A DNA stretch of 64,000 nucleotides. Source: Bremia lactucae. Lineage: Eukaryota; Oomycota; Peronosporomycetes; Peronosporales; Peronosporaceae. Of the stretch, positions 11,012 to 22,158 are shown in pieces. The position numbers and the translations under genes are program-made. The notes under the pieces are model-generated. The model saw only the letters and a program-made list of their open reading frames with translations, did not search any database and was not told the origin of the DNA. The stretch spans positions 408,856-472,855 of the forward strand of contig NC_090611.1 of NCBI RefSeq assembly GCF_004359215.1, given 5' to 3'. Positions within the stretch are counted from its first letter, which is position 1. Each line of letters begins with the position of its first letter.

Positions 11012-13333
11012 CTACAAACGAGAATTCGTTTTGGTGGAATACTGCCTGTCAAGTTCGACACACCAAATGGCAAGCCATGCACGTTTTTCAGCTTCACAGT
11101 CTTGCGAGATCCGTTCATAAAGAGCATTTTTCAATTGACGCAACACAACGGGATTGCTACCGAATTGCGCGATGAGCTGTTCAACTTCCACCGCTGTGGC
11201 TTTTAAAATCGTCATAGGCGCCATTTTTAGTAACTCGAACACCAACCCTGCAAGATACATGCCATTCGTTTCGTTGGCATTAGCGGGTTTGATAGAATTT
11301 GCAGGAAGTCCATCGATCTCAAGAATGTCGGTCGCAACAGACGTTTTGACGAGCTTTATTTCTTCAGCTAATATTTCGATGCAGCGTTGACAGCACTTTT
11401 GAATTGCCCAGAGCGTCATCCGCTCAGCAGTCTCAACAGATGTATAATCCTGCTCCGATGGCAACATGAGTGCTTTCGAGTAAAATAGAGAGCCGAAAAT
11501 GGTACCGCACACTTTTGTCAAATCATGAGAGCATGCCAAACTTGGATAGGCAGCAAGCGTGACTTGAAGGTAATAGGGAAAAATTGAATAAATTGGGAGT
11601 AATTGACCGAAACGTGCCAGACACAAACCAAGGAATTGATGCGCAAATGCATCCGCAGGCTCAAATACATTGAATAGGCTCAAAAAGACGATTGCAAGTG
11701 CGTCATCAATCAGTTCTTGGCACTGCATCAGAAGCACACGAATCTTACGTTGCATTACAAGACCTACAGCTAGCATCTGGCATCCAGCAACAATATCGGC
11801 TTCGATAATAATCTCAGTCATCACACGGGTTGTCGTAACACTTCGCAAAACAGGCGCTACAAGTGCATTCATAGACACTGTTGACTGCTCTAATTCTTCT
11901 TCCATTTGCTGTGTGATTGCTAACATGCACTTGTTCATATTCGGTGATGTACATGCTTCGCGGATGAACTCAATACGAGAAAGTGCGACAAAGACTCGCA
12001 CAATATGGTGCGCAGAGTACGCTTTCAGCAGCGGTGCTACTCTGTTGTAAAATTGATTTAGAAACGCCACAATGTCTGATGAAGAAGCATTAAGCTTCTC
12101 ATCGTGGGGCAAGGAATTAGCTGTCAGCTTGAGCTCATGTAAAACGCTTTGGCGAATGAGATCTTGCGACAGCGTAGTCTTCATCGCTTCCACTAAACAA
12201 ATGTAATTTTGGCGCGAAGATTGATAAAAATTGATTGTCTCCTCGATACAGCTCTCCATCATTTGAAGCGAGTATTCTTGCAAACCTGCGCACGAGGAAT
12301 CTAGCATTAAGGCCTCAACTTTACACCGGACATGATCAAAATGTTGTGATATTGCAACATCATCGTAGGGAATCAAGCGTGACGAGAGGAGTTTCAAATT
12401 GACAACCCGCAAAGCTGCGAATTGACACAATACAGCAACATTTCCAGATTCTACCAAAACAGCCAATGAATCCGAATCTTTGGCATCGTCAAGGTAGATG
12501 AGACCCTGCGCCATTGCAACAGCAGCGATGGGATGATGCGGCTGGGGAAAAGGATCACGTACCAGCTCTTTGACAGTAACAGCGCCTAATAGGCTGAGAA
12601 ACTTTGCAGCGTCTCGAGCTTTCTTGGTAGAATTTGTCGAGCTCAAAATTAAAGCAATTACCGAAGTTTTTGGTGCATTGTTCGTTACATCTTCAGCTTT
12701 CAGCTCGACCGATACAAAGTCCAGCCACGCATCGACTAATGGCGAGTTATTTATAAATTGCTTATTGACATGTTTTCGAATAGGCGCGGCTACATTTGCG
12801 ATAAAAATCATTTCATATCCAAGCATTGCATTTGCCATCCAATGCAGAAAAAAATCTACCAACTTCGGCATCGCTTTTGTTGCATGATCCACTGAAGCTC
12901 CTAACAGAGGCCTGACAACTGCTGCGTCCCAAAACCTGCAACTAAATGCCGCCTGGTTCTTCTTGTCATACTGTGTTTGCAATATCGGCAAGTCCCTTGG
13001 TGGCTGAATATTAATAAAAAAATCCACTTCAATCTCCAAGTGCTTCTCTATCTCACAATAGCGAAGCATGGACAGTTTGCAGCATAGCTCCACCCATAAC
13101 ATCCATAGCCGACCATTTATTGGCGTGTCTGTCGTCTGAAATAATCCGTGCAAATGCTCGACAACTTGTTGCAATTGCGCTGCGATAGCTTGCAGTACCG
13201 AAGCCACATCATGTCGGTATAGCCATGCTAACATGCAAGACATAGCCTCGACTACATCTTCAGGAGTCTCTGACGCTAGATTCTCGCAAGACGCACTTCT
13301 TAGTAAATGCAAAGACGACTCGATACTTTCCAT
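11012..13333 (-). CDS. Large alpha-helical protein of unknown function (773 aa)
   Basis: A single uninterrupted frame of 773 codons, far too long to be chance. The frame opens upstream at a TTG; the first ATG, at 13333 (MESIESSLHLL), was chosen. The protein is rich in Leu, Ala and amphipathic helices throughout, with no signal peptide, no clear membrane segment and no catalytic motif. This suggests a helical-repeat scaffold of the HEAT/ARM kind, but I cannot place it in a family. It is divergent with the LDAH-like gene, with 197 bases between the two ATGs, so they probably share a bidirectional promoter. No intron is needed. Confidence 0.85.
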   Translation of the reverse strand: MESIESSLHLLRSASCENLASETPEDVVEAMSCMLAWLYRHDVASVLQAIAAQLQQVVEHLHGLFQTTDTPINGRLWMLWVELCCKLSMLRYCEIEKHLEIEVDFFINIQPPRDLPILQTQYDKKNQAAFSCRFWDAAVVRPLLGASVDHATKAMPKLVDFFLHWMANAMLGYEMIFIANVAAPIRKHVNKQFINNSPLVDAWLDFVSVELKAEDVTNNAPKTSVIALILSSTNSTKKARDAAKFLSLLGAVTVKELVRDPFPQPHHPIAAVAMAQGLIYLDDAKDSDSLAVLVESGNVAVLCQFAALRVVNLKLLSSRLIPYDDVAISQHFDHVRCKVEALMLDSSCAGLQEYSLQMMESCIEETINFYQSSRQNYICLVEAMKTTLSQDLIRQSVLHELKLTANSLPHDEKLNASSSDIVAFLNQFYNRVAPLLKAYSAHHIVRVFVALSRIEFIREACTSPNMNKCMLAITQQMEEELEQSTVSMNALVAPVLRSVTTTRVMTEIIIEADIVAGCQMLAVGLVMQRKIRVLLMQCQELIDDALAIVFLSLFNVFEPADAFAHQFLGLCLARFGQLLPIYSIFPYYLQVTLAAYPSLACSHDLTKVCGTIFGSLFYSKALMLPSEQDYTSVETAERMTLWAIQKCCQRCIEILAEEIKLVKTSVATDILEIDGLPANSIKPANANETNGMYLAGLVFELLKMAPMTILKATAVEVEQLIAQFGSNPVVLRQLKNALYERISQDCEAEKRAWLAIWCVELDRQYSTKTNSRL

Positions 13334-13530
13334 ATGGGCACTTTTCCACACCGTTTGAGCTTCCAGTACCAATTCCAAATTTGTTTCGTATCAGCCAATG
13401 ATTGCGATTTAATAGAACTTGCCAGCACACAGGGAGCAAACTTGTATCTTGCGAGATTTACTACGAAGCGTGAAGCAGTCTGTCTACTGGGTCGAACAGT
13501 ATATTTGCGTACGCAGTCTCGAACGATCTC

Positions 13531-14712
13531 ATGATGGCTTTATCAAGTGTGACTGCTTTCGTTGAGTTTCTTAAGCTGCAGGCGCAACAGTACAGTGTGT
13601 TGATGCCCATCTTTGCTTTAGCACTTGCTCGTTTCATACACCTACGTCTGCGAGGTCCTCTTGACCAGCTGAATTTACATCGAGCACTGCGAAGCCAATT
13701 GACCATCGAAAGTAAACACTTCGAGCACGACAATGCCGTATCTCCCAGATTAATTATCCCCCTTGCTGAGGAATGGCATATTGTAACGGAAGATGGCGCA
13801 AAGGCTCATTCATTGGTTTATTACCCAACGGTGACGCCCGACACGCACAGATTGTTAGTGCTTGTCATACCGGGGAACCCTGGCGTCCCGTTTTATTACC
13901 TACCACTCATGCAAGAGCTTATGAAGAAGCATGGACAGCGTCATGAAATCCGATGTTTATCGCACTCCGGTCATTTCATGCCGTGGAAGAACAACGGACG
14001 CGCCTTTTCCTTGCAGGAACAGCTGGAGCACAAAGCATTTTATCTTAAGCAGCGTCTGCATGACGATCCATCTCTGCAATGCGTGCTGATTGGACACTCA
14101 ATCGGGAGCTACTTTGCCCTAGACATTGCACGGCGATTCCCTCAACATATCGCCAAGTTGGTGCTTATGCAGCCGACAATTATGCAAATGGCTCAATCTT
14201 ACAAGGGCAAGCAAATGATGCCGCTATTTAATCACTACGAGTATGGTGTAAAATTGGTAAAAGCCGTGGAGTTTTTAGTACCTCCTCTGCCACGTCGGTG
14301 GATTGTTCGCCGTGTGTTAGGATTTAAGACGCCGGAATTGCTGCAATTGGCCTCATTGTCGCTGGTCGACGCAAGTGTAATGCGCAATGTGTTGGGAATG
14401 GCTCAAAACGAATTAGAGGAGGTGACAGAGTTGGACAATAAACTAATCAAAAAGTTTGAGACCAAAATTCTGTTTGTCTACTCGACAGTGGATGAGTGGG
14501 TTCCTGCGGAGTTCGTGCAGAAGCTTCAAGTACTCTTTCCAAACGCGCAGCACCGCGTCGTGCTGCAGGCTCACGCGTTTATGATGGAAGCGAACGGAAC
14601 GCGCGACATGGCTGCGCACATCTCGCAATGGATTGGCGACCTGCTCGATTGCAAACCGGTTGTGCGCGACAGTCGTGCCACAGGAGCTCACACTTGTGAA
14701 TTAGCAATTTAA
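13531..14712 (+). CDS. LDAH: Lipid droplet-associated hydrolase (LDAH)-like alpha/beta hydrolase
   Basis: 393 aa, intronless. The fold is clear: LLVLVIPGNPGVPFYYLP (oxyanion side) is the hallmark of the LDAH/C2orf43 family. The nucleophile elbow is GHSIGS with Ser190, followed by DEW with the acid Asp321 and a His at 348 in QAHAFM. So the catalytic triad is complete. Family members sit on lipid droplets and are linked to sterol ester or lipid turnover. The N-terminal 55 residues contain a hydrophobic helix (VLMPIFALALARFI) that may serve as membrane or droplet anchor. The start is the first of two adjacent ATGs. Confidence 0.88.
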   Translation: MMALSSVTAFVEFLKLQAQQYSVLMPIFALALARFIHLRLRGPLDQLNLHRALRSQLTIESKHFEHDNAVSPRLIIPLAEEWHIVTEDGAKAHSLVYYPTVTPDTHRLLVLVIPGNPGVPFYYLPLMQELMKKHGQRHEIRCLSHSGHFMPWKNNGRAFSLQEQLEHKAFYLKQRLHDDPSLQCVLIGHSIGSYFALDIARRFPQHIAKLVLMQPTIMQMAQSYKGKQMMPLFNHYEYGVKLVKAVEFLVPPLPRRWIVRRVLGFKTPELLQLASLSLVDASVMRNVLGMAQNELEEVTELDNKLIKKFETKILFVYSTVDEWVPAEFVQKLQVLFPNAQHRVVLQAHAFMMEANGTRDMAAHISQWIGDLLDCKPVVRDSRATGAHTCELAI

Positions 14713-15044
14713 CAGCTTCTTTTGTTTTTTTGTTTATGCAAGAAGTAATTTTATAGAAATTGTCAACGTATTTGCCACATTCAATTTCGGCAATAAAGAA
14801 AAACAAATTAGCGATTGCTATAATCCTACGTTTTTCTATACCTTCTATTCAGCAATCTATTTGCGAAATGGAAGCCTTCTTCCCTCTGATATAAAATGCA
14901 TACTACAAACATATTTCATTTATTTCACGATAAGAAAATTTAATTTCTTTCAATTTCCAACCTTTATGTGCGAATCTATTTCACAGTGACCAGAAAATTG
15001 CTGGGAAAAAAGTTGTAATCTTGGCAAATACCTTGCGGGTAGCA
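14713..15044. other. AT-rich intergenic region
   Basis: Contains the 3' flank of the LDAH-like gene and the upstream region of the LicD-like gene. No other feature is seen. Confidence 0.5.
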
Positions 15045-15935
15045 ATGATGATGCCACCGCGATCAAATATTATATTTGCGACCATTCTGGTTTCCCAAAT
15101 GCTCCTGTTTGGAGTGTACTTGCAGTACTCGTTTACTCATGAGGACGGCTTAATAGGTGATTACCAATTAAATTCCAATTCGCTACGTCGCTGCATCTCC
15201 ACCGCGCATCGAGACGCTCGTTATGTTAAACAAGGAATGTGTATCTACTCGAGCCAACGGCTTCATGCTCTGCAAGACCTGGTTTACTCAGTGAAGGTCA
15301 TGTTAGAAAACGCGGACGTGATTTACTGGATAGATAGCGGAACTCTTCTGGGGGTCTACAGGGCCCGTCAGCTCGTGCCATGGGATTACAATGCCGATTT
15401 CGGAATCACTATGACTGGGTTGGAGTATCTACGCACCACCAATAAGGAACAGTTAGAGGTTCCAGACGGTTATGAGCTGACAGTATTTAACAGCTCACTG
15501 TACGAGGTCGGCGACACGTCGCCAGCTATTCCGGTAAGATTCGTAGATATGAAGTTTGGTTTGTATGCCAATATCTTCGCGTTCAAGGAATTCAAGGGTT
15601 TATTTAAGGACAACATTAAACCGGCCGCTGCGCTAGAAATTGAGGACGATACCGTGGGAGATGGAGCTATTATTGAGAATCTCATGGGACCTGATCCGTC
15701 TGGAATCTGGCAGCGATGCGCTCACTGTCAGTATGTTGATGAAGATGAAGATAATGTCGAAACTAAAGCATCGAACGCATTAATGTTGAAACACTTCAAG
15801 GTGCCACGTGATTGGATTTTTCCATTGCGAACATGTAAGCTGGAGCTATTTGAAGTCATGTGCCCTGCCCAAATCGCTCCATATCTTATGATTATTTTTG
15901 GGAATAGATTCCTGACTCCAGAGCTGTGGGAGTAG
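15045..15935 (+). CDS. LicD/fukutin-family nucleotidyltransferase-like protein, type II membrane
   Basis: 296 aa from the ATG at 15045; the frame is open from 15021 but has only TTG there. An N-terminal hydrophobic segment (about residues 9-30) looks like a signal anchor, so the catalytic part would face the Golgi lumen. IDSGTLLGVYRARQLVPWDYNADFGI (about 96-120) is the LicD-family motif; proteins of this family transfer phosphosugars or phosphocholine to glycans. The usual acidic cluster after the Trp is WDxDxD-like; here it is W113-D-Y-N-A-D118, keeping only the first and last Asp. A Cys pair (CAHC) follows at about 228. Activity cannot be judged from sequence. Confidence 0.75.
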   Translation: MMMPPRSNIIFATILVSQMLLFGVYLQYSFTHEDGLIGDYQLNSNSLRRCISTAHRDARYVKQGMCIYSSQRLHALQDLVYSVKVMLENADVIYWIDSGTLLGVYRARQLVPWDYNADFGITMTGLEYLRTTNKEQLEVPDGYELTVFNSSLYEVGDTSPAIPVRFVDMKFGLYANIFAFKEFKGLFKDNIKPAAALEIEDDTVGDGAIIENLMGPDPSGIWQRCAHCQYVDEDEDNVETKASNALMLKHFKVPRDWIFPLRTCKLELFEVMCPAQIAPYLMIIFGNRFLTPELWE

Positions 15936-16818
15936 ATTTGTGCTTCCATCTCGCCAGTCAATTTATTTAATTGCTTTCTTTAATGAGTTGCTAGTTCTTC
16001 ATGACGCAGATGTGAGATGGTTGCTTCTGGGATTGTTATGCATTTGGTTTCATCGCCACTGATGCCAAAATGACTTTGCATCAGTTCGAAGCAACTCAGC
16101 GATTGGTGAGGCTTTTTAAGTGCGCGATGTTGTGGCGTTTGTATAAAAACATTGAATTAAGCGCCTTCGACATTTATTTGCAAAGTCAGCTGCGTGTGCT
16201 GTCCTCTACGGCGTCTATAAACATTTGTACCATATAACATTCTGCGGCACAAGCATTTGCTAATGACTTGCGTGCCTGCCAAGTCATCATAAATTGCGTG
16301 CCTGCCAAGTCATCATATATTGCTTGTACCAGCAATCGTGTGGATCGTAGAGCAACTAAACGGTCAACTGTGTTGAAACGATGAGCTTTCAGTTTTCTGG
16401 TGGCAAATTTGTTTTTCAATTTTAATCCTAAGCTTTGTTACATTTACGATAGTTTAAAAAAGCATGGCTATGATAACGTTGTCAACGAAATGTTCATCCA
16501 ACTTAATTTTAGCTAAGCGCAAGTTATGCATGATTTTTTCAAGCAGCCAAAAAAAACTAGCTTAAAAGGGTCATACAGGTGTGGGAGATAATTATGAAAC
16601 AGCAAAAGCTCATGCTCGGACCGAGCGACCGTTTCTATGAAAATTGGCGTAGTTGCAAGCGTCAATATAGCCAGTGAAGATTTGAAAGCTTGTCGACAAA
16701 ACAACGCTTGATCTGAATATTCGTATCCTTTGCCCATGCGAGATGATTGCTCTCGTCATGTGATTGGTTGGTAAGGCAATTATAAAAGTTACGTATTAAT
16801 TTGTCAAGTATACATATA
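15936..16818. other. Intergenic region
   Basis: No supported gene. It holds one short tandem duplication (16268-16319) and the upstream region of the BLOC-1-type gene. Confidence 0.5.
16268..16319 (+). repeat. 26-base tandem duplication
   Basis: Two adjacent copies of 'ttgcgtgcctgccaagtcat' plus 'cata', period 26, nearly identical. Non-coding. Confidence 0.9.
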
Positions 16819-17790
16819 ATGGCCAACGTCGGCGGCGGGCGTGTTCTCGTCGGTGAAGATAGTGAAGAAGACGACGATGACGAAGAAGGTGATACTCAAC
16901 AAATTTGTAATATTTAAAGTGATTCCAACCTCATGCGAATCCTTTGTATTACATTAGAAATGAATTTCCACCTTGACGGCTTCGGCTTGCAGTCGTCTTC
17001 AGTTGCTCCTCGCTTTGCTCTCCAAGCTGATGGACCACATTCAGCAGCAGTAGGTGGTAAGGTTGATGAAAGGAGCAATGAAGAGGAAAAAGCAGTGTTG
17101 TTGAAAGAAGAGGTGGAGAAAGAGATCAAGGAGCACGGAGAAGAGCAAAAGGATGAAGAGCAGACCAAGAACACAATAGGCCAGAGTCCTGAGTCCAAAT
17201 TGACATCAACAAAAGTCGCTGGGCTAAATGATAGCAACAATCTGTGGCAAATCGACCAATCAATCAATGGCATCGAGATTATGAGCAATGCGTTCGTTAA
17301 AACAGTGCAGCCATCACTGGACGCGACAATCTATCGAATAGCCGATTTAAAGGAGAGTCAGCAGGTATGGCATGTACAAAAAGCGCGTTAAAAGGTAGTT
17401 TAGTGTTGCTTATTATGTTGCTGGTGTAGCAATTGCTGGAGATGCTGATTGAGCAAAACAATGGATTGAGATCGAAAAGGCAACTCGAGGACGCAGCTGT
17501 AGTATTGCAAAAATTACCGCTGTACATTAAAAAGGTGCAAAAGATCAAGGCAGCGATGCAAGAGATCTCAGTTAGCTCAGAAAAAATGAAGCGTCGGGTC
17601 GAAGGCCTTCGAATTGATGCGCAATCTTGTACGTTTCTTTCTCCCAAACAAACCTCATTTTTTGGTTGTTTATGGTGCTTTTTAATGCGCATGCTTCCCA
17701 GATGCCATCAAAAAAGAGAATGAGCGTGACAAGCAGTCGCAATGGAATAAGTTGTATGCTGCTAAGAATACTGGAGCTTCGTCTCGCTGA
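16819..17790 (+). CDS. Snapin/pallidin-like BLOC-1 subunit (spliced, 254 aa)
   Basis: Four exons: 16819-16888, 16958-17364, 17430-17628, 17702-17790. The introns are 65-73 bases, all GT-AG, and the joined frame is continuous. Exon 1 is acidic (EDSEEDDDDEE). Exon 2 holds a charged coiled-coil stretch and the start of the conserved domain (IADLKESQQ). Exons 3-4 give LLEMLIEQNNGL, LPLYIKKVQKIKAAM and a terminal basic helix. The pattern ESQ..L...I, then LP.Y..K....., matches the snapin/pallidin domain of BLOC-1, a complex for endosome-lysosome trafficking and SNARE binding. Snapin and pallidin are hard to separate by eye; the long acidic N-terminus is unusual for either. Confidence 0.72.
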
Positions 17791-18421
17791 TAAGGCGATT
17801 GCGTATCTTTTCATATTGCTGGTCGTCGTTGAAAGTGTAGTGGACCAGCGGCAATTCCATTATTGCAAAACTCCCATCATGCTCGCGCTCGTAATGGTGA
17901 ACATTTAGTTGTTTGCGCTAGGGTGGAAGGTTAATAAATTCCCGGATCTTGGCGCAAAGGTCAAATTCACGGCGACAACTACTGTAGGAAGTAGAGAATG
18001 ATCTTATGGATTTTTCATTTACGGCGGACTTGCATGATCAGATCTGAGAAAGTGAGTACCGTTACATAGCTCCCCGTTGCTAAACAGGTTTCACATCAAA
18101 AAAAATTGCATAAGCCTTTCAATATTGCTTTAAAGTAGCATCATTTTATAATTGAATTCGTCACATTAGTTTTTTATTTTGTAGCACATATATCCGAGAA
18201 CAGAATCTAACCAATCATAAATAGAAGGGCAAGTCCGGTGTAACCGTGAATACCGATCACAAAATAAAGGCCCCGAGAAGTTAATAACTCTTCGCAATTC
18301 GTACAGCCAGCAAAAATCTAATAGATCTTGGTGTGTAGCTTTCCTGTATATTTTGCAATTTTGAAAATGTCTTCCGTTATCTAAGGCGAATCTTTCGTAT
18401 CGTCGTGGCATTTAAAGTAAT
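17791..18421. other. Intergenic region
   Basis: Only short open frames, and no domain or repeat recognised. Includes the promoter side of the amino-acid transporter gene. Confidence 0.5.
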
Positions 18422-19855
18422 ATGGCCATCACCGAAAAAGCGCACCTCTTGTCACGCAACCCCAGTAGCAGAGATGGCAACTACACGGCGATTAAGCCCT
18501 ATGGTCCAGCCGTAACGCTCGCCATGACGCTTAATTATGTTATTGGCACGGGCTGTTTCGGTCTTCCTTACGCATTCATGAAAGGTGGCATCGTCCTTGC
18601 GCTTCTCCTGATGTCTGTGGGTATTTTGGGCTCTATGATAACGATGAACTACACACTTGAGTCACTTGCACGTGCAGAAGGAGTATGTGCAGCCTCTGCC
18701 GGCGGTGGACCGCGTCATCAGATCACGCATCGAAAGTTTGACTTTGCTACCATCGCCGAAATGTTTGTGGGACGGCTAGGCAAAATTGTCGTACAACTTG
18801 TCATGGGCTTTTACTGTATCGGCTCACTCTGGTCCTACGCATCAGTATTTTCTTCATCCACTGCTTCAATCTTCTTCTCGTTTGTGCTGGGTGAGTCATG
18901 TGACGTGTACGGCGCCAACCCGTCCAGTGGCTGCTTGAACGGCTATTATGTGTTTATGGCCATCTTTTCAGTCATCGTTCTATCCATGGTGGTGATGGAT
19001 ATTAGCGATCAAGCTATAGCGCAGAAGTTTCTTTCTGTGTACCGTATTGTAGCCTTTGCACTCATGCTACTGACTATGGCAATCAAGGTGACGAGCGATG
19101 GGGGTACACTTGTAGCATCTCGGTACGATACAATTGGTTCAGTAAACTGGGGGAACTTTGGGAAGGCTTTTGGTCCAACGCTTTTGGCCCTCAACTGCCA
19201 GTATAACATGCCAGATGCGCTGCAGCCGCTGTCTCCCAAATCTAAGGCACGCTTGGTGGCATTTTCTGCGCTTTTGATTGCTGGCACTTGCTATCTGCTT
19301 GTGGGTCTCTTGGGTGCGCTATCGTTTGATACGATTAATCCACTAGCTACGCTTATGTGGAGTTCGTACACTGGATGTGGAAATGGGTGGCAGCAATGTG
19401 AGTTTACGAACCCTGTGGGGATTTGCGTGCAATTGATTGTTCTACTCTTCCCAGTAATTAATGTCGTGTCAGCGTATCCCATGGTAGGAGTCACTGTTGG
19501 TGACAACATGCTGATGTCGTTTCCAAAGCACCTCACCGAGCGCTTTGGAAGAAACGTCACGCGGCGTATGTGCCGCCTTTCAGTGGCAGCGCCGCCCATT
19601 TTGTTCGCTGTCGTATTCAAGCGTTTGGATTTTATCTTTGCCATCGCAGGACTATTTGGGTTTTTACTTGGGCTGACAATTCCGTGTTGGTTTCAAATTA
19701 TTGGCAGTCGGTATTGTCAACGAGTGTGGGGAAACCCTGGCGCAGCAATTACTGAGTTTACCCAACCATTTGTGAGCTCAATCCCGTTTGCCACCGTCTT
19801 GCTCGTGCTCACGTTTGTTATTACCGCAGTTGCAATTGCCACTTTAAATACTTGA
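18422..19855 (+). CDS. AAAP-family amino acid transporter
   Basis: 477 aa, intronless. The N-terminus is short and polar, then the first membrane helix carries LNYVIGTGCFGLPYAF, the typical start of the amino acid/auxin permease (Aa_trans) fold. About eleven hydrophobic segments follow, and the protein ends directly after the last one. SLSPKSKARLVAFSAL in the middle is like the loop of animal and fungal SLC36/SLC38 members. The likely role is proton- or sodium-coupled uptake of amino acids at the plasma membrane or an organelle. The substrate cannot be told from sequence. Confidence 0.88.
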   Translation: MAITEKAHLLSRNPSSRDGNYTAIKPYGPAVTLAMTLNYVIGTGCFGLPYAFMKGGIVLALLLMSVGILGSMITMNYTLESLARAEGVCAASAGGGPRHQITHRKFDFATIAEMFVGRLGKIVVQLVMGFYCIGSLWSYASVFSSSTASIFFSFVLGESCDVYGANPSSGCLNGYYVFMAIFSVIVLSMVVMDISDQAIAQKFLSVYRIVAFALMLLTMAIKVTSDGGTLVASRYDTIGSVNWGNFGKAFGPTLLALNCQYNMPDALQPLSPKSKARLVAFSALLIAGTCYLLVGLLGALSFDTINPLATLMWSSYTGCGNGWQQCEFTNPVGICVQLIVLLFPVINVVSAYPMVGVTVGDNMLMSFPKHLTERFGRNVTRRMCRLSVAAPPILFAVVFKRLDFIFAIAGLFGFLLGLTIPCWFQIIGSRYCQRVWGNPGAAITEFTQPFVSSIPFATVLLVLTFVITAVAIATLNT

Positions 19856-20330
19856 ACCAGAAAAGTGTATATGAATGTCGTAAGAAATAAAATATCCTTC
19901 AGATTACGCTTTTGTTCGTCAAGATTCTTTATTTGAACGTAAAAAACGCCGCTTTTGAATGCGGCATCTGACTATTTTCATTTCTGCTGTTTCCTTGTTG
20001 TCAATGGACTTGTAGTATCAAGTACATGCCTAAATATACCAGCGATTTCGGCAACATTTGGTCGAGGTCAAGATCTGATTCACTCACAATGCATTTCATC
20101 ATTTTGCTGCATAATCTTTACGTAGCTTCAACATCGAGTGACGAGCAGCAGTGCGAAAATATGCGCGATAAGATGATCAATACAATCAAAACGGGTTTGG
20201 GTAGCCGGAAGCACAAGGTGACCATAGTTTTCGCGGAACGTCGGTACTATGCTGGTTTTACCAATTTTAACTATTATTTTTAGCCTTTTTTATAACCGGT
20301 TCAATTTTGTGCCTTTAATTTCTGATCATG
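19856..20330. other. Intergenic region with an unsupported 85-codon frame
   Basis: The open frame 20026-20283 (starts MPKYTSDFGNIW) has no recognisable motif and lies just outside the left end of the MULE. It could be a small gene, but nothing supports that beyond length. Confidence 0.4.
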
Positions 20331-20439
20331 TAACGGGCATAAATATTACAGGAAGGCGCTAGCGAGCGCTCACTTTCGCTATTGAGCGCGAACGCTAGCT
20401 TTTGATAACCTGTACGTCTCTTTGATTGGTCGAAATGGT
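20331..20439 (+). repeat. MULE left terminal inverted repeat
   Basis: Its reverse complement is at 22159-22265. The best blocks are 'ggcgctagcgagcgctcact', 'cgctattgagcgcg' and 'gtacgtctctttgattggtc', the last identical. The outermost 20 bases are more diverged. Confidence 0.88.
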
Positions 20440-21832
20440 ACTATACTATTTCAAAAACATGAAATGAGCAACAAAGAATCAATCAAAGAGCGCGTATTTA
20501 CCACCTTCTATCATGCTCGCGCAGCTGTGGACGCGTGTATGAAGGACGGGGGCTTTGTTTTGTCCATTAGAACAAACCGACGTGTAGGTAATAAGAAAGA
20601 CGGTGATATTAAAGCTGCTGTTCTGAAATGCTCTTACGCGGGGAAGGCAAAGCAGTTGGCTCCTGGTGTTCAGCGTAAGCGTGTCACTGCAATTCGTAGC
20701 AATGGGTGTGCCTTCTCTTGCTCATCGCCAGGCGAAAGGCAATGGAAGAGACATAGGAAAAAACAGTCTGGACAGTGAAAAAAACAGTCAATCTTCACAA
20801 CCACGACCCTTTCGCCGAACCTTCTGCACATCCCAGAAATCGTGCCGTGAATGCAGAACAGCAACAAAAGGTCATTCAGCTGTCTATCCCCAGACTCAAA
20901 CCCAGGCGAATTGTTAGCATCCTGCAAAAGTGAGGAGGTCACGATTACCTCGCGACGTGTACAATCTCAAGCAGGCAGAGCGCTCGCGTATCCTTGCCGG
21001 TCGTTCTTCATTCCAGGCATTACTTGACAGCCTCGAAAGCAGCTAAAATGCACCATATTATACTCAGTTTGCTGCAGAGATACGGCTTACGCATCTCTTT
21101 ATGGTCTCCTTATCCGCCAAGGAGATATGCAGCAAGTTTTTGGCCGCCAATGTATGGTTGATTGACTTAACCTACAAAACTAATCGGTTTGGCTTGCCCT
21201 TGCTGCATATTGTAGGTGTTGCCTTCACTGCTCAAACATTCACGTTCGCATACTGCTTTATGGGCGCGGAGAGGAGGAAAACTACACGTGGGCAATACAA
21301 TTGGTAAAGCAGGTGCTTCAAACATTCTTTGCCTCACCAACAACTTTTGTGACGGATCGGGAACTCGCCCTGATGAATGCTCTTGATACTGTCTTTGAAA
21401 GACTTCGATCAACATTGGTGGCTAGTTCAACCTCCTCGTGCAGCGGCAGAAGCAGCAGCAGCAGTGCCATCAATTGATGACAAACTCAAGCGACTGTGAA
21501 TGGAATGGAATGACGCTCCAGTTTACCGCCGAATGGTGATCCTTGACCACCTTAACACTCTCCCTCAGGCCAATGTCTTCAATCCTGCGGACATCCGCAG
21601 TCGTGGTCGGCCGGTGGGCTCTCTCGGGAGACTTTCTACGATCACAACACGCAATTCATCGCATTTTGAAGTAGTTGAAGAGTCACTGAAACCACGTAGA
21701 AGGTGCAGAAGGTGTCGGCAGGTGGGTCACAATAGCAAAAGCTGCCGTCAACCTCCTGTCACATCGTCGCAATCCGTGCTGGTACCAGAATCATCGACAG
21801 CACCTCAGCCGCCGTCGATCTGGATGTTTTGA
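20422..21832 (+). pseudogene. MULE transposase remains (FAR1-like start, DDE core part, zinc-knuckle end)
   Basis: 20422-20778 encodes a FAR1/WRKY-GCM1-type DNA-binding start (FTTFYHARAAVDACMKDGGF, LKCSYAGKAK, RKRVTAIRSNGCAF). After a frame change, 21101-21307 has WLIDLTYKTNRFGLPLLHIVG, the first catalytic Asp block of MULE transposases. A shifted frame then gives FVTDRELALMNAL, the second Asp. The third acidic residue and the following region are deleted near 21410. The end (21500-21832) keeps DIRSRGRPVGSLGR and a zinc knuckle CRRCRQVGHNSKSC. It is not functional. Confidence 0.8.
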
Positions 21833-22158
21833 TCCAATATGGACGTCGTTATCGGTAGCTCGGTAGCGTTGACGCTGGAAGTTCGTAGTTTTGTAAGATA
21901 TGAAAAAATGTAGCCGGAAAAACATGTAAATGAATGGGAAATGCGGTGGAGTGATATCTAGAAATCTACAAACATCTATTTTCTGTTTATACACCACTCC
22001 ACCTCGCTGTACAGCTGTATTTGGCGGAAGGTCTCAGGCTTTGAGTGGTTAATTTTCGTAAATGATGTTTGCCTGAGCCTACCATGACCGGTTTTTCAAA
22101 TTTCCGGCCATTTTACTCATTGTAGATTTTTGCCAATTAAAACCGCAGTTTATTATAT

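Noticed and set aside
13531..14712. LDAH-like gene as an RXLR-type secreted effector
   Set aside because: No signal peptide cleavage pattern and no RXLR motif; the catalytic triad and PGNPG motif fit LDAH.
19009..19644. Minus-strand frames inside the amino-acid transporter
   Set aside because: Shadows of the plus-strand membrane protein gene.
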